Part shown: piece by piece, positions 26,846-35,296 of the stretch
How positions within the stretch are numbered: position 1 is the first letter of the stretch
Layout of the letters: each line of letters starts with the position of its first letter
NCBI RefSeq assembly: GCF_014643635.1
Contig: NZ_BMJV01000011.1
Coordinates: 62,001-126,000, forward strand
Direction: 5' to 3'
From: Salipiger pallidus
GTDB lineage: Bacteria; Pseudomonadota; Alphaproteobacteria; Rhodobacterales; Rhodobacteraceae
Length of the DNA stretch: 64,000 nucleotides
Notes under the pieces: generated by a model
What the model was told of the DNA's origin: nothing
The model's database searches: none
Seen by the model: only the letters and a program-made list of their open reading frames with translations
Translations under genes and position numbers: made by a program

Positions 26846-27886
26846 ATGAAAATCGGTTTGATCCTCTCTCACGAAGGCCTCGCCGGCATTTGGACACTTG
26901 CCTGTCAGGGCGGTGCGCTGCTTGCGGCGGCCGAGCTCAACGCCGCCGGGGGTGTCCTCGGCGAGGAAATCGAAATCGTCGAGATCGACTCGGGCGACAC
27001 GCCAGCCAGCGCCTACAAGGCCGCGCAGCGGCTTGCCATCGAAGAGAACGTCGATGCGGTGATCGGCATGCAGTCGAGCGATCTGCGCCCCGCCGTGCGG
27101 CGCGGGCTCGGGGGGCTGGCCCCATATGTCTACACCTCGCACTACGAGGGGGGCTTTTGCGGGCCGGGCACCGCACAGCTCAGCTGTACCGATGGTGAAG
27201 TGCTGAACCCGTCACTGGACTGGATGGCCCGGCGCCACCGGGCGAAACGGTTCTTCTTCGTCGGCAATGACTACATCTGGCCCCGCGTGGCCCATGGCAC
27301 CACCGAAGAGGCGGTGAACTTCGCTGGCGGCCAGTTCGTCGGTGAGGCGCTCATTCCCTTCGGCGCGCGCGATTACGACGCGGTGCTCGACCGTGTCCGC
27401 AAGGCACGGGCGGACGTGGTTGTCATCGCCATGCTGGGAGAGGACGCGGTCTGCTTTAACCGCGCCTTTGCTGATCACGGCCTTGCGCGCAACGCCATTC
27501 GCCTGAACCTTGCCTTCGACGAATCCCAACTTATGGGGCTGGCCGATGGGGGGGGCGAGAACCTTTACGCCGCGCAGCCCTATTTCGACACCAGCCGTGC
27601 ACCGGGACGGGACGCGCTGGCCGAACGATATGACGCCTGTTTCTCCGGGCAGCGCCCCGTCATGACCGCCAATTCGGTGCATTGCTACGATGCACTCCAT
27701 TTGGTCGCGGCCATCGCCCGGCAGGTCGGGCGCGTGGATGGATGCCAGATGGCGCATTTCCTGCGCCCTCGCCTGAAGCGCGACCATGCCTACCGGATGA
27801 TCGGCCGGACCGATGCGGATGCACGGGTCCGCCTCGCCGAGGCGGATGGCGTGGACTTCGTGGTCCGGCAGGCCTTCACCAATTAG
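26846..27886 (+). CDS. AmiC-like amide-binding regulator (soluble binding-protein fold)
   Basis: The ATG at 26846 gives 346 residues with no signal peptide: the sequence begins directly with the first beta strand (MKIGLILSHEGLAGIWTLA). The fold is the type-1 binding-protein family of AmiC/FmdD/UrtA (AAAELNAAGGVLGEEIEIVEID, YTSHYEGGFC, FFVGNDYIWPR, VHCYDALHLVAAIA). In Pseudomonas, cytoplasmic AmiC silences the antiterminator AmiR until an amide binds. Here no AmiR (ANTAR) gene follows; a MarR gene comes 123 bp later. It is divergent from the second amidase. A cytoplasmic ligand-sensing role is inferred from the missing export signal. Confidence 0.75.
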   Translation: MKIGLILSHEGLAGIWTLACQGGALLAAAELNAAGGVLGEEIEIVEIDSGDTPASAYKAAQRLAIEENVDAVIGMQSSDLRPAVRRGLGGLAPYVYTSHYEGGFCGPGTAQLSCTDGEVLNPSLDWMARRHRAKRFFFVGNDYIWPRVAHGTTEEAVNFAGGQFVGEALIPFGARDYDAVLDRVRKARADVVVIAMLGEDAVCFNRAFADHGLARNAIRLNLAFDESQLMGLADGGGENLYAAQPYFDTSRAPGRDALAERYDACFSGQRPVMTANSVHCYDALHLVAAIARQVGRVDGCQMAHFLRPRLKRDHAYRMIGRTDADARVRLAEADGVDFVVRQAFTN

Positions 27887-28009
27887 CAAAGCGTGACATT
27901 ACGGCAATCAGCCATCTGCGAGTAGGTAGTCGCGGTTTCAAATGTTGTGGAATTGTTCAACCTGCGGTGCTACATCCTGTATAGTTTCAGGGTGATGGAC
28001 GGAGGCACC

Positions 28010-28432
28010 ATGGCGGACCCCAAGTTTACCGAGCAACTCGGGTATCTCATTGCTCGGGCCAACCGTCTAATCGAAGAGGATCTGTCGCGCCGCCTGTCCT
28101 CAAACGGCATTGCGATCGAACAGTACCGCGTCCTGAAATCGCTCGAAGGCGAAGGGCCTATGACCATGGGCCATCTGGCCGAAAGAGTCCTCGTAGAACC
28201 CGCGACGCTGACAAAAATCATTGATCGCATGGTTCGCGAGGCGCTGGTGTTTCGCGTTCCCGATGAACAGGATCGCCGCAAGGTCCGCGTGGCACTTTCG
28301 TCGAAAGGCGTGGCGCTGTGCCGCGAGCTTGAGAACGTAGGCGACGATCACGAAAAGCACGTGGCAGAGGCGTTCGGCTCGGACGAGCTGGGCGATGTCC
28401 GGCGTCTGCTGGCCGGGCTCAGCCAGGACTGA
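28010..28432 (+). CDS. MarR-family transcriptional regulator
   Basis: The ATG at 28010 has GGAGG six bases upstream; 140 residues. The winged helix-turn-helix is clear: MTMGHLAERVLVEPATLTKIIDRM (recognition helix) then the wing VPDEQDRRKVRVALSSKG. The upstream leader contains GTTGTGGAATTGTTCAAC and CCTGTATAGTTTCAGG, possible autoregulatory sites. Its position after the AmiC-like sensor suggests control of the amide/urea block, but the ligand is unknown. The last 14 bp overlap the end of the convergent HAD gene. Confidence 0.82.
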   Translation: MADPKFTEQLGYLIARANRLIEEDLSRRLSSNGIAIEQYRVLKSLEGEGPMTMGHLAERVLVEPATLTKIIDRMVREALVFRVPDEQDRRKVRVALSSKGVALCRELENVGDDHEKHVAEAFGSDELGDVRRLLAGLSQD

Positions 28433-29186
28433 GCTCGGACAGGCAGTCGATCACGCCGTGGGGCGGATCGCCCGGACAAGGCCGGTAGTGCGGGTTGGTG
28501 GTGATGCGGATCCCCCGGACCCCGGCAGCCGCCGCTGCCTTCATGTCGGTGGACACCTGATCCCCGATCATGATGGTGTCGCCCGGGTCAGCCCCGAGCA
28601 AATCCAGCGCAGCCAGCAGCAATCCCGGCTGCGGCTTGCCAAGGATAACTGGCTCAAGCCCCGGGACCGCTGCGTCGAACAGCGCGACAAGGGCACCGAC
28701 GCACGGTTCGAACCCATCCTCCACCGGTGACAGGACGTCAGGATTCGTGGCGAGCAGGACCGCACCGTTCAGCAGCGCGTTCGTTGCGATGCGCAGCTTG
28801 GTATAGCCAAGGTCGTAATCCGTACCCAGCACCACCACTTCCGCCCCGGCATCCTCGACCACGTGCCCCCCGGCGGCGATGACCGATGTGCGCAACGCGT
28901 CACCCCCGATGACGTAGCAATTCGCCCCAGGACGGTTGGTCTGCAGCCACGCGGTCAGTGCCTCAATCGGTGTGATCACGTGGCTGGGGGCGACCGGAAT
29001 TCCGAACCCGTTGAGAACGCGTGCGAACTCCGCCGCTGAGTGGGCGGAGTTGTTGGTCGCGAAAGCCAGCGGCACCCCGCGCTCGAACCAGCGACGCAGA
29101 GCCACCACGGAGGAGGGGATGGCCGCTTCGCCCCGCCAGACCACGCCGTCGAGGTCCGAGATCACTGCCCGGATCGGCTTGCTCAT
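28419..29186 (-). CDS. HAD-superfamily phosphatase, NagD/AraL type
   Basis: The 255-residue product has motif I DLDGVVW (nucleophile Asp and general acid Asp), motif II FATNNSA, motif III Lys in GKPQPGLL and motif IV IGDQVSTDMKAA, with a NagD-type C2 cap between. Members dephosphorylate sugar phosphates, glycerol phosphate, phosphoglycolate or nucleotides. It overlaps the AraC gene by 4 bp and is probably the last gene of a five-gene minus-strand run with two kinases and two regulators, so its substrate may be a phosphorylated product of those kinases. Confidence 0.82.
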   Translation of the reverse strand: MSKPIRAVISDLDGVVWRGEAAIPSSVVALRRWFERGVPLAFATNNSAHSAAEFARVLNGFGIPVAPSHVITPIEALTAWLQTNRPGANCYVIGGDALRTSVIAAGGHVVEDAGAEVVVLGTDYDLGYTKLRIATNALLNGAVLLATNPDVLSPVEDGFEPCVGALVALFDAAVPGLEPVILGKPQPGLLLAALDLLGADPGDTIMIGDQVSTDMKAAAAAGVRGIRITTNPHYRPCPGDPPHGVIDCLSELSPG

Positions 29187-30028
29187 CGGATTGCTCCCGA
29201 TGCGCGGACATCGCGGGGCGCGGCGTTGAACTGCCGCGAGAAGCTGCGCGAGAAATGTGCCGGGCTGCGGAAGCCGGTGCGATAGGCTACCTCCGATATC
29301 GCCAGACCTCCGTGGCCATCGGACACCAGCAGCTCGTAGGCTGCCTGAAGCCGGCGGTTGCGCACGAACTCCGACACGGACTCGCCGCCATCGGCAAAGA
29401 GGGCATAGAGGTGGCTGCGCGAGATACCGACCGCACGGGCGATGTCTGCGGGCGCCAGTCCCGGATCCGGAAGGTGGCGTTCGATGTGTTCGATGATGCG
29501 CTGGCGGGTGCGGCTGCGGCCACTGCGGCTTGGCGGCCCGCTGACCTCCTCGGCGCCGAGCATCAGCGCAACGAGTGCGACCATCTCGGCCCCAAGCGCC
29601 TCGGGCTGCCGGGGCGGCGCGGTGCGAAAGACTTGTGCGGTGGTCGAAACCGTCCTGGACACCAGCGCAGCCATCTGTGGATCTGCGCCAAAACGCCCGC
29701 CCACGTGCCGTTCCACATCCATGAGCCGCGCCCCGAGTGCCGATGCGGGCAGCACCACAACCCGCTGCGACAGGTTTTCGAACGCAGTCAGATCATAGAA
29801 CCGATCCCCTCTCAGCAGCACATAGGCCCCGGGCCGCACCTCGCCTGTCATCCCCGACTGGCAGAAACGCAGCGGCGATTGCATGGGGAAGACGAGGTGA
29901 TAGCAGGGCTCGGTCGATCCCGAGTTGACGAGGCGGGTGACGGCGTCACCCCGGTGCAGGATGTTGACCGGCCCAAGCGTCAGCTGGGTGGGGCAGGAGG
30001 GCTCAGGAGTGTGGCGACGCATCGTCAT
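29183..30028 (-). CDS. AraC-family transcriptional regulator
   Basis: The most likely start is ATG 30026-30028 (alternative 30020-30022), giving about 281 residues; the longer frame reads back into the DeoR gene. The N-terminal half is an AraC-type ligand domain (HLVFPMQSPLRFCQSG, GAYVLLRGDRFYDL). The C-terminal 100 residues hold the two HTH motifs LAPADIARAVGISRSHLYALF and ISEVAYRTGFRSPAHFSRSF. It overlaps the DeoR gene by 26 bp, so the two regulators are co-translated. Confidence 0.83.
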   Translation of the reverse strand: MTMRRHTPEPSCPTQLTLGPVNILHRGDAVTRLVNSGSTEPCYHLVFPMQSPLRFCQSGMTGEVRPGAYVLLRGDRFYDLTAFENLSQRVVVLPASALGARLMDVERHVGGRFGADPQMAALVSRTVSTTAQVFRTAPPRQPEALGAEMVALVALMLGAEEVSGPPSRSGRSRTRQRIIEHIERHLPDPGLAPADIARAVGISRSHLYALFADGGESVSEFVRNRRLQAAYELLVSDGHGGLAISEVAYRTGFRSPAHFSRSFSRQFNAAPRDVRASGAIR

Positions 30029-30830
30029 GGGGCTGGGTCTTCTTGCTGGTGGAAAGGATACGAACCCCCTGCGCCGAAAGCGTCGCGGCAATCGCGCCCT
30101 GCGGCGGGGTGTCAACGACAAGGAGGTCGATCTCGGGCCAGCTCGCGATGCGGGCCAGCGCTGGCATGCCGAACTTTGAACTGTCGGCAAGAACGGCAAC
30201 CCGTCCTGCCTGCCGGAACATGCGGCGACAGATGCCCGCCGCGTGATCGTCAATGTCATAGACGCCCGAGCCGTCGATTCCCGAGGCGCCGAACATCGCC
30301 CAGTTGGCACGGTAGCGGGTCAGCTCCTCGATGGCCTGCGGACCCCAGGCGTAGCGCTCAGTTGGGTGGAGGCGGCCGCCGAGGGTGATGATCTGCGCGC
30401 CGGGATTGTCACACAGCGCCTCGGCAACGGAATGATAGTTGGTTATGGCCGTGACCTGCTGTGCGCCGGCTGCAAGACTGCGCACCATGTGCCAGCAGGT
30501 CGATTCGCTGCCGATCATGACGACCTCACCGGGACCAACCAATGCCGCCGCCTCGGCACCGATCCGGTGGCGGGTGTTCACGTGCATGGTGCGCCGTTCT
30601 GCCAGTGGCGCCTCGATCCGCAACGGCCGTTCGGCGCCACCATAGGTGCGCCTCAGCAGGCCGCGCCGATCGAGGTCTATGATATCCCGGCGGATTGTCT
30701 CGTGTGACACATCAAGCTTTTGCGCAAGTTCCGAGGCGCGCATGCTTGGCTGGGCGCGCAGCTCGGTCAGAATGCAATCCTGCCGGGCGGCGCGGTGGCG
30801 GCGTTGCGATGAAATGTTCGGCTCGGCCAT
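30003..30830 (-). CDS. DeoR-family transcriptional regulator
   Basis: The ATG at 30828-30830 gives 275 residues. The N-terminal HTH (MRASELAQKLDVSHETIRRDIIDLDRRGLL) is followed by the DeoR hinge RRTYGGAERP and a DeoRC sugar-phosphate-sensing domain (IGSESTCWHMV, NYHSVAEAL, ITLGGRLHPTERYAWGP, VAVLADSSKFG). It likely senses a phosphorylated intermediate made by the neighbouring kinases. A 146-bp gap separates it from the first kinase gene. Confidence 0.85.
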   Translation of the reverse strand: MAEPNISSQRRHRAARQDCILTELRAQPSMRASELAQKLDVSHETIRRDIIDLDRRGLLRRTYGGAERPLRIEAPLAERRTMHVNTRHRIGAEAAALVGPGEVVMIGSESTCWHMVRSLAAGAQQVTAITNYHSVAEALCDNPGAQIITLGGRLHPTERYAWGPQAIEELTRYRANWAMFGASGIDGSGVYDIDDHAAGICRRMFRQAGRVAVLADSSKFGMPALARIASWPEIDLLVVDTPPQGAIAATLSAQGVRILSTSKKTQPHDDASPHS

Positions 30831-30976
30831 GCAGTCCCCAGGCGTCTGTCGTGCGGCGAACGCCACCTGAGTACCACTCTCTTTATTGAAAGTTGCATTT
30901 TCAAGTATGTAGATTAAAGCAGGCAGGCCTCTTGCGGGGCCCGCCTGTTTCTTGTGCGTTGTTGCCGGGTCTCTGC

Positions 30977-31927
30977 TCAGACCAACCGCAGCCAGCTGTC
31001 GAACCGTGGGTCCATCATCATCGCGCGTCCGCGCATGTATTTCCAAAGCCCGTATTTCTGGAAATCAAAATCCCAGTCGGTCAGCTTGCGGTTTACCACG
31101 GCCCAGCTGCCCCATTTCATGTCCGCGAGGATGCGGCACAGGGTTACCCGTGCCTGCATCTGCGGTGACACCTTGCCGAAATAGGTCTCGATCAATGCAT
31201 CGGTCTCGTCCTCCTCGAGAAACATCTCGCAGGCAAAGACGCCGATGTCGTAGCTGCGCTCGTTGGCCGAGGCGAACTCGTAGTCGATCAGCTTCAGTTC
31301 TCCCGAGGGCGAGAACAGGAAGTTGCCCGGCATGGGGTCGTTGTAGCAGGTCACCAGGTCGAGGCCCGACGCGGTGAACGCCGCGCGGATCTTTTCGTAA
31401 TGGTGCAGCAGCCAAGGCAGATCCTCGGGCATGGATGAGCCCAGTTCAGCCGCCTGCTTGAGGTGCTCGTCGATCAGGTCGAAGATAGTCTTGCGCTGGC
31501 TCAAAACCGGGCTGGAGTGCAGGGTACGAAAGAGGCGGATCACCTGATCGCGTACATCGGCGCGCATGAAATCTGCCGTGGTGCAGGTGGTGTGTCCCTC
31601 GAGGAACTCGTGCACCTCCGTGCCAGTGGCGTCATCGTGAAAGATCACCTCGGGCGCGATGCCGACACTGTGGGCGGCCACGGCAGCCTCGTAGGAAGTG
31701 GCCCGGTTGATGAAGATCTCGGTGCCGTCGCCGGGCACCTTGAGGAAATAGGACCGCGCGTCCCCGGCCACCGATATGTGCCAGTTGCGATTGTTGAGCC
31801 CACCCACCATCATCCGGTAGCTGATGTCATCCTCGCGCCCGGCCCATTCGGGCACCTTGCGGATGGCGGCCTCTGCGTTGGTTTCGTCGATGGTGCGGGC
31901 CTCGCCCAGTTTGCGGATGGGGATCAT
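30977..31927 (-). CDS. Choline-kinase-like phosphotransferase 1 (LicA type)
   Basis: The start is ATG 31925-31927 with GAGGAG upstream and a 4-bp overlap with the preceding kinase gene. The 316 residues have an N-terminal LNNRNWHISVAG nucleotide loop, the catalytic loop CYNDPMPGNFLF and metal-binding LIDYEFASANERSYDIG. In choline kinases and APH enzymes the loop is C/HxHND or HGD; here the His is Tyr, while the Asp, the Asn and the later Asp remain. The C-terminus (QKYGLWKYMRGRAMMMDPRF) matches the end of the next kinase, showing they are tandem paralogues. The substrate is probably a small alcohol or amino-alcohol. Confidence 0.8.
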   Translation of the reverse strand: MIPIRKLGEARTIDETNAEAAIRKVPEWAGREDDISYRMMVGGLNNRNWHISVAGDARSYFLKVPGDGTEIFINRATSYEAAVAAHSVGIAPEVIFHDDATGTEVHEFLEGHTTCTTADFMRADVRDQVIRLFRTLHSSPVLSQRKTIFDLIDEHLKQAAELGSSMPEDLPWLLHHYEKIRAAFTASGLDLVTCYNDPMPGNFLFSPSGELKLIDYEFASANERSYDIGVFACEMFLEEDETDALIETYFGKVSPQMQARVTLCRILADMKWGSWAVVNRKLTDWDFDFQKYGLWKYMRGRAMMMDPRFDSWLRLV

Positions 31928-32856
31928 GCTGCGCTCCTCAAGCGTTCGCCAAAGCGGGGATCGCGCAGGGCGGCGCGCAGCCGGACCAGCCGCCACAGGC
32001 CGAACTTGTAGAATTCCTCGTTCTTACGGGGGCTCAGGTGACCCATCAGCATCCCGATCATGGTCCAGCGCAGATCGTCCGCGATGCCGTGCAGGCGCAC
32101 CCGGTCGAACACCTCGTCCTCATCCGGCAGGCCGAACAGTGCCGCCGCGCGCGAGAACGCGGCCCGAGCGGGCGGTTCGAAGGCGTACATCTCGACCAGG
32201 GCGCTGCCCAGTTCCTCGCAGGGGCTGCCCATGCCGGCGCGGTCGTAATCCACCAGCCGGATCTCGCCCACCTCGTTGAACATCACGTTTGACAGGTTGC
32301 CGTCCCCATGGATCGGCACCGGCGTGTCGTGCCCCTTGCGGGGGGCGGCGAGCATCACCGTGTCAAAGAGGAACTCCAGGTCAGGCGCGGTTGGAGCCTT
32401 CGTGTCGTTGATCAGCGCATGCAGGCGTGGAAGCTCGGTGAAGACATCGGCGCAGGCGGGGAGGGCAGGGCCCGCCCCAAGCCGCGCGCGGGCCGCCAGC
32501 ACCCGGTCGACGAAGTCCGGATCGGCCGCGTGTTCAAGACCCGCGGTCCGCCAGCCGTCGCCGAGATGTTCGGTGACCAGCACCCCGTCCCCGGCATGAA
32601 GCACCTTTGGCCCGACCCCCAGCTCACCTGCAATGCGCGCCGCCTCGAACGAGGCGTCCGGGTCGATGTAGAAGGATGTGTCAGGGTGCAGTTGCTTGAC
32701 GAAAAGCTGTTCACCGCTGTCGCCGTCGCGCACCACGAGAGGCGCGCCGTCTACGCCGCGCCAGGACGGAGAGGCCAGGACCGGGATCGCCGCCTCGGTG
32801 ATGAGGGGGCGTCCGTCCCAGCCGGGAATACGGTGGATGATCTGCTCGATGTCCAT
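31924..32856 (-). CDS. Choline-kinase-like phosphotransferase 2 (APH family)
   Basis: The start ATG 32854-32856 is preceded by AGGATCC; 310 residues. The Brenner motif is intact: PIHGDGNLSNVMFNEVG followed by RLVDYDRAGMGSPCEELG. It ends YKFGLWRLVRLRAALRDPRF, like its downstream neighbour. It is first in the kinase-kinase-DeoR-AraC-HAD run and divergent from the M20 hydrolase gene (184 bp apart). The products are likely two kinases for related substrates, or the two halves of a heteromer. Confidence 0.8.
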   Translation of the reverse strand: MDIEQIIHRIPGWDGRPLITEAAIPVLASPSWRGVDGAPLVVRDGDSGEQLFVKQLHPDTSFYIDPDASFEAARIAGELGVGPKVLHAGDGVLVTEHLGDGWRTAGLEHAADPDFVDRVLAARARLGAGPALPACADVFTELPRLHALINDTKAPTAPDLEFLFDTVMLAAPRKGHDTPVPIHGDGNLSNVMFNEVGEIRLVDYDRAGMGSPCEELGSALVEMYAFEPPARAAFSRAAALFGLPDEDEVFDRVRLHGIADDLRWTMIGMLMGHLSPRKNEEFYKFGLWRLVRLRAALRDPRFGERLRSAA

Positions 32857-33040
32857 GGGATCCTCGCGTTGTCGCCGCAATGAAACCATGGCCCGGACAG
32901 GTTGTCCTGCGCCGATCGGGGCGGGATTTGTCCCAGAGTCCAGTATGTCGTGACGCAGCGCCCCGCGCCGCCGATGGCGCCTGTCTGCAGCATCGGCGCG
33001 GGGGTAGACAGGGCGGGCTTTCAACGCGGGAACCCCCAAG

Positions 33041-34249
33041 ATGCATGATGACCTGATCGCCCTTATCGACCGCTTCTCCCAGATCGGCTCGACCATGGAC
33101 GGAGGCGTCCGGCGCCTGACCGGCAGCCCCGAGGATGGCGCGGCGCGCACCCTCTTCGCGCAACTGGCGACCGAGAGGGGCGCCAGTGTCATCACCGACG
33201 CTGTCGGCAACATGTTCGCGACCTTCCCCACAGCGCCCGACGCGGACACCACCGTTCTGTGCGGCTCGCACCTCGACAGCCAGCCGACGGGCGGGCGGTT
33301 CGACGGCACCCTTGGCGTGCTTGCGGCGCTCGACGCGGCGGCGGCGCTGCTTGCCGAGGGGACGCCCCTGCGCCACAACATCACCGTTGTGAACTGGACC
33401 AACGAGGAAGGCGCCCGCTTCCAGCCCAGCCTCACGGGCAGTTCTGTCTTTACCGGCAAGTACACGGCCGACTTCGCCCTTGGTCTGCGCGATCGCCTTG
33501 GCACCAGCATGGGCGAGGCCCTTGAGGCGATCGGCTGGCTGGGCGAGGACAGCCTCGGCCTGACCCCGGTCCACAATCTCGAACTGCACGTGGAGCAGGG
33601 CGGCCACCTCGAGGAAAGCGGCGTTCAGATCGGCGCGGTCACGGCCTCCTGGGGGGTGCGCAAGCTTACCCTGAGCTTCGTCGGCGCGCCGTCCCACACC
33701 GGCCCCACGGCCATGCCGCAGCGCCGCGATGCCATGCGTGCCGCCGCCCTGGCCATCACCCGTTTCCACGACCAGATGGAGGCCGAGACCGCCCGGCTTC
33801 ACTGGTCCGCCGCCAAGATCGTCGCCGAGCCGGACAGCCCCAACGTGGTGGCCAGCCGCGTCACCGTGTACTTCGAGATCCGCAACCCTGATCAGGCGGT
33901 CTGCACCGAGGTGGGCGACCGCTTCATGCAGGCCATCACCAAGGATGTCGCCGCCCTTGGCTGTGCCATCGATGTCGCAACGGACGAAGCCCGCCCCGGC
34001 ACGCCGCTGTCGGCTGAAGGGGTGGGCATGACGCTCGAGGCGGCCAGTGCGCTTGGGCTAAGCGCGACCCCCATGCTGACCATTACCGGTCATGACGCAC
34101 TGGCGCTTGCGGCGGTGATGCCCAGCACGCTGGTCTTTGTTCCCAGTGTCGGCGGCCTCAGCCATAGCCCGCTGGAACTGACCCATCCCCAGGATCTGCG
34201 CAACGGTGGCGCGATGATCCAAGCGCTGCTGCGGCGGCTCACCGCCTGA
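33041..34249 (+). CDS. M20-family N-carbamoyl-amino-acid hydrolase / ureidoglycolate- or allantoate-type amidohydrolase
   Basis: This 402-residue protein has the M20/M28-like dinuclear metal site: GSHLDSQPTGGRFDG (His and Asp), NEEGARF (Glu pair), HVEQGGHLEE (His) and GGLSHSPLE (last His), plus the lid dimerisation domain (GVRKLTLSFVGAPSHTGPTAMP). Such enzymes remove carbamoyl groups from beta-ureidopropionate, N-carbamoyl-L-amino acids or allantoate, releasing ammonia and CO2. It is divergent from the kinase run and may be part of ureide or pyrimidine nitrogen use near the amide/urea block. The exact substrate is open. Confidence 0.85.
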   Translation: MHDDLIALIDRFSQIGSTMDGGVRRLTGSPEDGAARTLFAQLATERGASVITDAVGNMFATFPTAPDADTTVLCGSHLDSQPTGGRFDGTLGVLAALDAAAALLAEGTPLRHNITVVNWTNEEGARFQPSLTGSSVFTGKYTADFALGLRDRLGTSMGEALEAIGWLGEDSLGLTPVHNLELHVEQGGHLEESGVQIGAVTASWGVRKLTLSFVGAPSHTGPTAMPQRRDAMRAAALAITRFHDQMEAETARLHWSAAKIVAEPDSPNVVASRVTVYFEIRNPDQAVCTEVGDRFMQAITKDVAALGCAIDVATDEARPGTPLSAEGVGMTLEAASALGLSATPMLTITGHDALALAAVMPSTLVFVPSVGGLSHSPLELTHPQDLRNGGAMIQALLRRLTA

Positions 34250-34291
34250 TCGCCGGCCCCTTCAGGCCGCGCGAGGCAGACCCCGTCACAG

Positions 34292-34560
34292 GTGGTGCTC
34301 AAAGATCCGGCGAAGGGGCAGGCTGGACTGCAGCCGGTTGTCCAGAACCAAGAGGCCGCCGAATTTGCGCTGCAGGTACAGCACGTCCATCGGCACCGAG
34401 GGCGGCTAATAGCCTTCTCGCGCCGGTTCCATGCCCTCGGTGTTGAGGGTACGAAGAATGGCTTGATCGGAAAAATCAAAGCGCTCGGCTCCTAGGGCCT
34501 CGAAACCGCGCCCCATCAGCGCCAGCGCGCTTGCAGCGAAAGCGTCGTTTCCAGCACCCG
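34292..34560 (-). pseudogene. C-terminal remnant of an ABC1/UbiB-family (AarF) kinase
   Basis: A minus-strand frame reads ERFDFSDQAILRTLN, then PPSVPMDVLYLQRKFGGLLVLDNRLQSSLPF, interrupted by an in-frame stop before PPSV. This matches the pattern of AarF/UbiB C-termini (FDFGxQ...PPxxIYSLHRKLSGVFLLxxKL). No upstream kinase domain is present. Family assignment is from memory of the motif and moderate. Confidence 0.45.
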
Positions 34561-34779
34561 TGCCAACCAACCCGAGGGCCTCAGTCGCGGTCTCGGGGCG
34601 AGCCGCGTCGGCGGAGAGGCCAGCCGCACCGCGACTCGGCCATGGGCATCAGCGTCAGCCCGGCCTCGGTAACGTCATTGGTGTGATCGACCAGAAGGGG
34701 CCGGGCGCGTCGTCCGGGCCGATGATCTATGTCGCGTTCTCCATCGGATTTCTGTCCCAGCCTCGCGCCCGCCGCATGA

Positions 34780-35163
34780 GAAACCCGCGCGCTGCGCCGA
34801 CGGCTTTGGCTGATTCCACTCGGCTTTGCAGGCCGTCTTTCCGGCGTAGCGCTGCAGTCGATCCCTCTGATGGTTCTGGGCACTGCGTTGACCAGCGCAT
34901 CCGGTTACGGCTTCACATATCAGTCCTCGCTGTCGGAAATCTCGATGCTGGCACCGGAGAACACTGCGCGTGCCAACGCCGGCTTCTTTATTTACGCATA
35001 CAGCGGTTTTACAATCCCGGTGATCGCGACCGACGGCCTTGCGGATGGGATCGGGCTTGTTCCGGCCAAGGCCAACTTTTCGGCTGTGCAGCTCGCGTGC
35101 CTCGCATCCCTTGCCCTCGCATGGCGCAGCCGGCTCGACGGGCTGGAGGGGGCAGAGGCATAA
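34780..35163 (+). pseudogene. C-terminal fragment of an MFS transporter
   Basis: A plus-strand frame opens after a TGA near 34778 and reads LWLIPLGFAGRLSGVALQSIP, SGYGFTYQSSLSEISMLAP, ANAGFFIYAYSGFTIPVIA and ends LACLASLALAWRSRLDG, stop at 35161-35163. This is four or so TM helices of an MFS C-terminal half with no start codon and no N-terminal half. A further helix-like piece (MIYVAFSIGFLSQ) lies upstream across the stop. It is dead, and in opposite orientation to the kinase remnant. Confidence 0.6.
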
Positions 35164-35296
35164 TCCACGGGGCGTCCGGGCGGCGTGTCCACGCTGCTAG
35201 GGATCCGTCATCCAGTCTGTCCCCGATCTCCACCCCGTCGCTAGACGAGCCGACCGCCACGCCAAACGGGCGGCCGGCGTGGTCTTTGTCGGGTCG

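Noticed and set aside
31924-33576. Extended N-terminus for kinase 2 (550 codons)
   Set aside because: The upstream part lies antisense to the M20 hydrolase gene and has no domain; the ATG at 32856 has a ribosome site and gives the family length.
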